Below, piece by piece: positions 62,305 to 64,000 of a stretch of DNA of 64,000 nucleotides. The stretch lies in assembly GCF_017313265.1 (NCBI RefSeq), contig NZ_JAFLQZ010000003.1:124001-188000 (forward strand), given 5' to 3'. Made by a program: the position numbers and the translations under genes. Within the stretch, counting starts at the first letter, position 1. Each line of letters opens with the position of its first letter. Below the pieces are notes generated by a model. That model did no database searches, was not told the origin of the DNA, and worked only from the letters and a program-made list of their open reading frames with translations. This stretch comes from Hymenobacter telluris (GTDB lineage Bacteria; Bacteroidota; Bacteroidia; Cytophagales; Hymenobacteraceae).

Positions 62305-62610
62305 TCAGCGAGTGGGTAAGGCTACTGGCTGAATATCAGGCTGAAGTTGGTAGTGGCTGGCGGGTTCAACTGAGCGCACCATTGCCCCGTCGCCGCTAAG
62401 CAGCAGGATGATACCTAGCAGCACGGCGTAGCTAGGCCAGCGCAGCCAGGCAGGCAGCAACTGCGGCTCCACGGATACTTCGCCAACGAGCCGGGCGCGT
62501 ACTCGACTGTAGAAGAAGGGCTGCGGTTGGTTGTTCTGCTGGGTACGCCATTGGGCCAGCAGGTTTTCCCATTCTTCGTCGGTAGTGGGGCGGGTGGCGG
62601 AATCAGACAT
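62305..62610 (-). CDS. Small single-pass membrane protein, probable sigma-factor partner
   Basis: 101 residues. A cytosolic N-terminus of about 55 residues (TTDEEWENLLAQWRTQQN) is followed by one membrane helix (YAVLLGIILLLSGDG, near 66-80) and a short outer tail. Its start overlaps the ECF sigma gene by 8 bp. Placement and topology suit an anti-sigma factor, but the HxxxCxxC zinc motif of the ZAS class is absent. I do not recognise a family. Confidence 0.65.
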   Translation of the reverse strand: MSDSATRPTTDEEWENLLAQWRTQQNNQPQPFFYSRVRARLVGEVSVEPQLLPAWLRWPSYAVLLGIILLLSGDGAMVRSVEPASHYQLQPDIQPVALPTR

Positions 62611-63280
62611 GGGGCGAAGGAAGCGTTAGATGCGTGCGAAGAGTTTTGCGGGCGCGAAACAACAGGGATTCTACGGCCGGCACGGTGGTTTCCAGCACCG
62701 CCGCAATTTCCTCGTAGCTCAATTCCTGTTCGTGGCGTAGCGTGAAGGCCACTTGCTGCTGGCTGGGTAGTCGGGCAATGTGCGCCAGTAAAAGCTCCAC
62801 CTGCTGCTGCCCCTCCAGCTGTGCCTGTGGGTGCGCATGGTCCGGTGGCTCGTGCAGCACTTGGTTGTTGAAGCCCAGCAGACTGGTGAAATAAGCAAAC
62901 CGCTTCTGGGCGCGGGCCCACCGCTGGTGTTTCAGAGCCCGTGAAGTGGCCAGCCGATACAGCCACGTGCTTAGCGCGGCCTCGCCCCGAAACCGGCCGA
63001 TTGTTTGATAGACTTCCACAAATACTTCCTGAGCCACATCTTCGGCATCTTCCGGCGAGCGTAACAGCGCCAATATGGTGCGGTAGATACGATTTTGGTA
63101 GCGTTCCACCAGCGTGCGAAATGCCTCCTCGCTGCCCGCTTGCAATTGCGCTACCAATTCAGCATCGGCAGAAGCAATGCACAGTTGCGCAAGCGGCTCG
63201 ACGCTGTGAGGGGCAGGTAACGAAAGTATATACACCAGTGAAGCGAGAACTGAAGGATAGAAACGACACCCGCTCAGCAC
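62603..63280 (-). CDS. ECF-type RNA polymerase sigma factor
   Basis: Up to 225 residues. Sigma region 2 at about 50-120 (RTLVERYQNRIYRTILALLR, EDAEDVAQEVFVEVYQTIGR, TWLYRLATSRAL) and region 4 at about 165-215 (LPSQQQVAFTLRHEQELSYE, EIAAVLETTVPAVESLLFRA) are complete. The N-terminus is uncertain: there is no ATG, only GTG at 63280 or 63235. The family controls envelope or stress responses, usually held by a co-encoded anti-sigma factor, which would be the overlapping small membrane protein. Confidence 0.9.
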   Translation of the reverse strand: MLSGCRFYPSVLASLVYILSLPAPHSVEPLAQLCIASADAELVAQLQAGSEEAFRTLVERYQNRIYRTILALLRSPEDAEDVAQEVFVEVYQTIGRFRGEAALSTWLYRLATSRALKHQRWARAQKRFAYFTSLLGFNNQVLHEPPDHAHPQAQLEGQQQVELLLAHIARLPSQQQVAFTLRHEQELSYEEIAAVLETTVPAVESLLFRARKTLRTHLTLPSPHV

Positions 63281-63447
63281 CCGCCCTTTCTCGCGACTAC
63301 TGAGGTTACATCTGCTTAGGCCACATTAGCACGCAATACTTGCGCCCACCCTCACATCTTTTTCACAGCACATTGATTTACAAGGCAATATCTTGTAAAA
63401 GCGGTATTACCCGTCCTGTTGAAGCTTAGCTATAAGCTACCAAGCAG

Positions 63448-64000
63448 CTACAGCGCGTTCAGTTCTTCGGTGTAGCCGCCACTCAGGATAGGGAAGCGCA
63501 GCCACGAGCGAGGATCCACGTTGTAGTCGTCGAGGTGGAAGCTAGGAGCGTACCGTTCGCGCTTCCACTGGTTGCGGCTCCAAAGGCTGTAGAACCGTTT
63601 CACGTAGGTTTTCAGCTGCTCCGGGTCGGTATCAGGTTCTTCGTGCACCAGCGTGGCCAGCACCTGCCGTGGGCTGAGCCGGTCGTAGAACGCCAGCCGC
63701 TCGATGCGGTTGAGCAGGATGTAGGGCATCAGGTCCCGCTCGTCGGTTTGCTTTTCCTCCAATGGGCGTAGCTCGGCGGTGGGTTGCAGGCCGTTCACGT
63801 GGCTCAGCGCAGGGTAGCTCAACTCGGTTTCCGCCCAACGCAGCCACTTTTTCACAAAGTCCTTGTCAACACCGGCAATGGGCGAGATGCTGCCGGCCGT
63901 GTCGCCGTCCATGGTACAGTAGCCCACCGAGGCTTCGGAGCGGTTGGAGGTGGTGATAAGCAGGCAATTCTGCACGTTGGCCAGCAACCAAATAGCCGGG
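63448..64000 (-). CDS. nadE: NAD+ synthetase, C-terminal part (cut by window edge)
   Basis: About 183 C-terminal residues are visible and the frame runs on past the window end. LLITTSNRSEASVGYCTMDG and DTAGSISPIAGVDKDFVKKW are the deamido-NAD/ATP-binding segments of the NadE synthetase domain, followed by PTAELRPLEEKQTDERDLMP and the C-terminal helical region FHLDDYNVDPRSWLRFPILS. The family makes NAD+ from deamido-NAD+ with glutamine or ammonia; the C-terminal length suggests the long glutamine-dependent form, whose nitrilase domain would lie outside the window. Confidence 0.92.
   Translation of the reverse strand, partial: PAIWLLANVQNCLLITTSNRSEASVGYCTMDGDTAGSISPIAGVDKDFVKKWLRWAETELSYPALSHVNGLQPTAELRPLEEKQTDERDLMPYILLNRIERLAFYDRLSPRQVLATLVHEEPDTDPEQLKTYVKRFYSLWSRNQWKRERYAPSFHLDDYNVDPRSWLRFPILSGGYTEELNAL

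Overview
The window looks like the chromosome of a GC-rich Bacteroidota, most likely a Hymenobacter or close relative (inference). Supporting signs are Oar-like TonB-dependent receptors, four secreted proteins with type IX secretion (T9SS) C-terminal sorting domains, an S46 dipeptidyl-peptidase, DUF3857 transglutaminase-like proteins, PorV-like barrels, and promoters with the Bacteroidota -7 box TAnnTTTG. Genes are dense with short gaps. A few AT-rich gaps of 300-560 bp hold no gene. I saw no insertion sequence, phage, CRISPR array or rRNA operon, and one tRNA (Ala-GGC).

Region by region. 1-6.7 kb (minus strand) is the edge of a surface-polysaccharide cluster: membrane glycosyltransferase, sugar N-acyltransferase, dTDP-ketosugar isomerase, UDP-glucuronate decarboxylase, UDP-glucose dehydrogenase and a glutamine amidotransferase of the asparagine synthase family. 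6.8-12 kb holds an acyl-CoA-binding protein, a HEAT-cyclophilin lipoprotein, a cupin and the cysE/cysK cysteine pair. 12-20.3 kb holds tRNA-Ala and two paralogous Oar-like TonB receptors with a DUF4397 lipoprotein between them. 20.4-30 kb holds an NlpC/P60 lipoprotein, a GlcD-type oxidase, a TetR regulator with a clear operator next to a PaaE-like reductase, a glycosyltransferase, three envelope or acetyltransferase genes and an ABC exporter. 30.4-33.5 kb holds two tandem T9SS cargo proteins with a SUEL-lectin-like module. 33.8-40.2 kb holds a NERD-like membrane coiled-coil protein, a CmoA/ICMT-like methyltransferase pair, a catalase and an MFS transporter. 40.4-46.7 kb holds three DUF3857 proteins in a row, two without transglutaminase catalytic residues. 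47-57 kb holds a T9SS metzincin protease, a T9SS adhesin-like protein and a three-gene unit (HsdR-N nuclease, PorV-like barrel, helix-hairpin-helix outer-membrane protein). 57-64 kb holds a DPP7-type peptidase, yidD, a propeller-like lipoprotein, lgt, an ECF sigma factor with a small membrane partner, and the 3' part of nadE.

The most unusual signals are (1) a family of intergenic elements built from 7-bp (once 8-bp) degenerate units whose two halves mirror each other, (2) a SUEL-lectin-like module nested inside an HYR-like beta-sandwich in two tandem cargo proteins, (3) a carboxy-SAM synthase-like gene abutting an integral-membrane methyltransferase, and (4) a DUF3857 trio with graded loss of the catalytic triad. 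Start codons were moved inward from the longest reading frame wherever a signal peptide, catalytic N-terminus or ATG made that the better choice.
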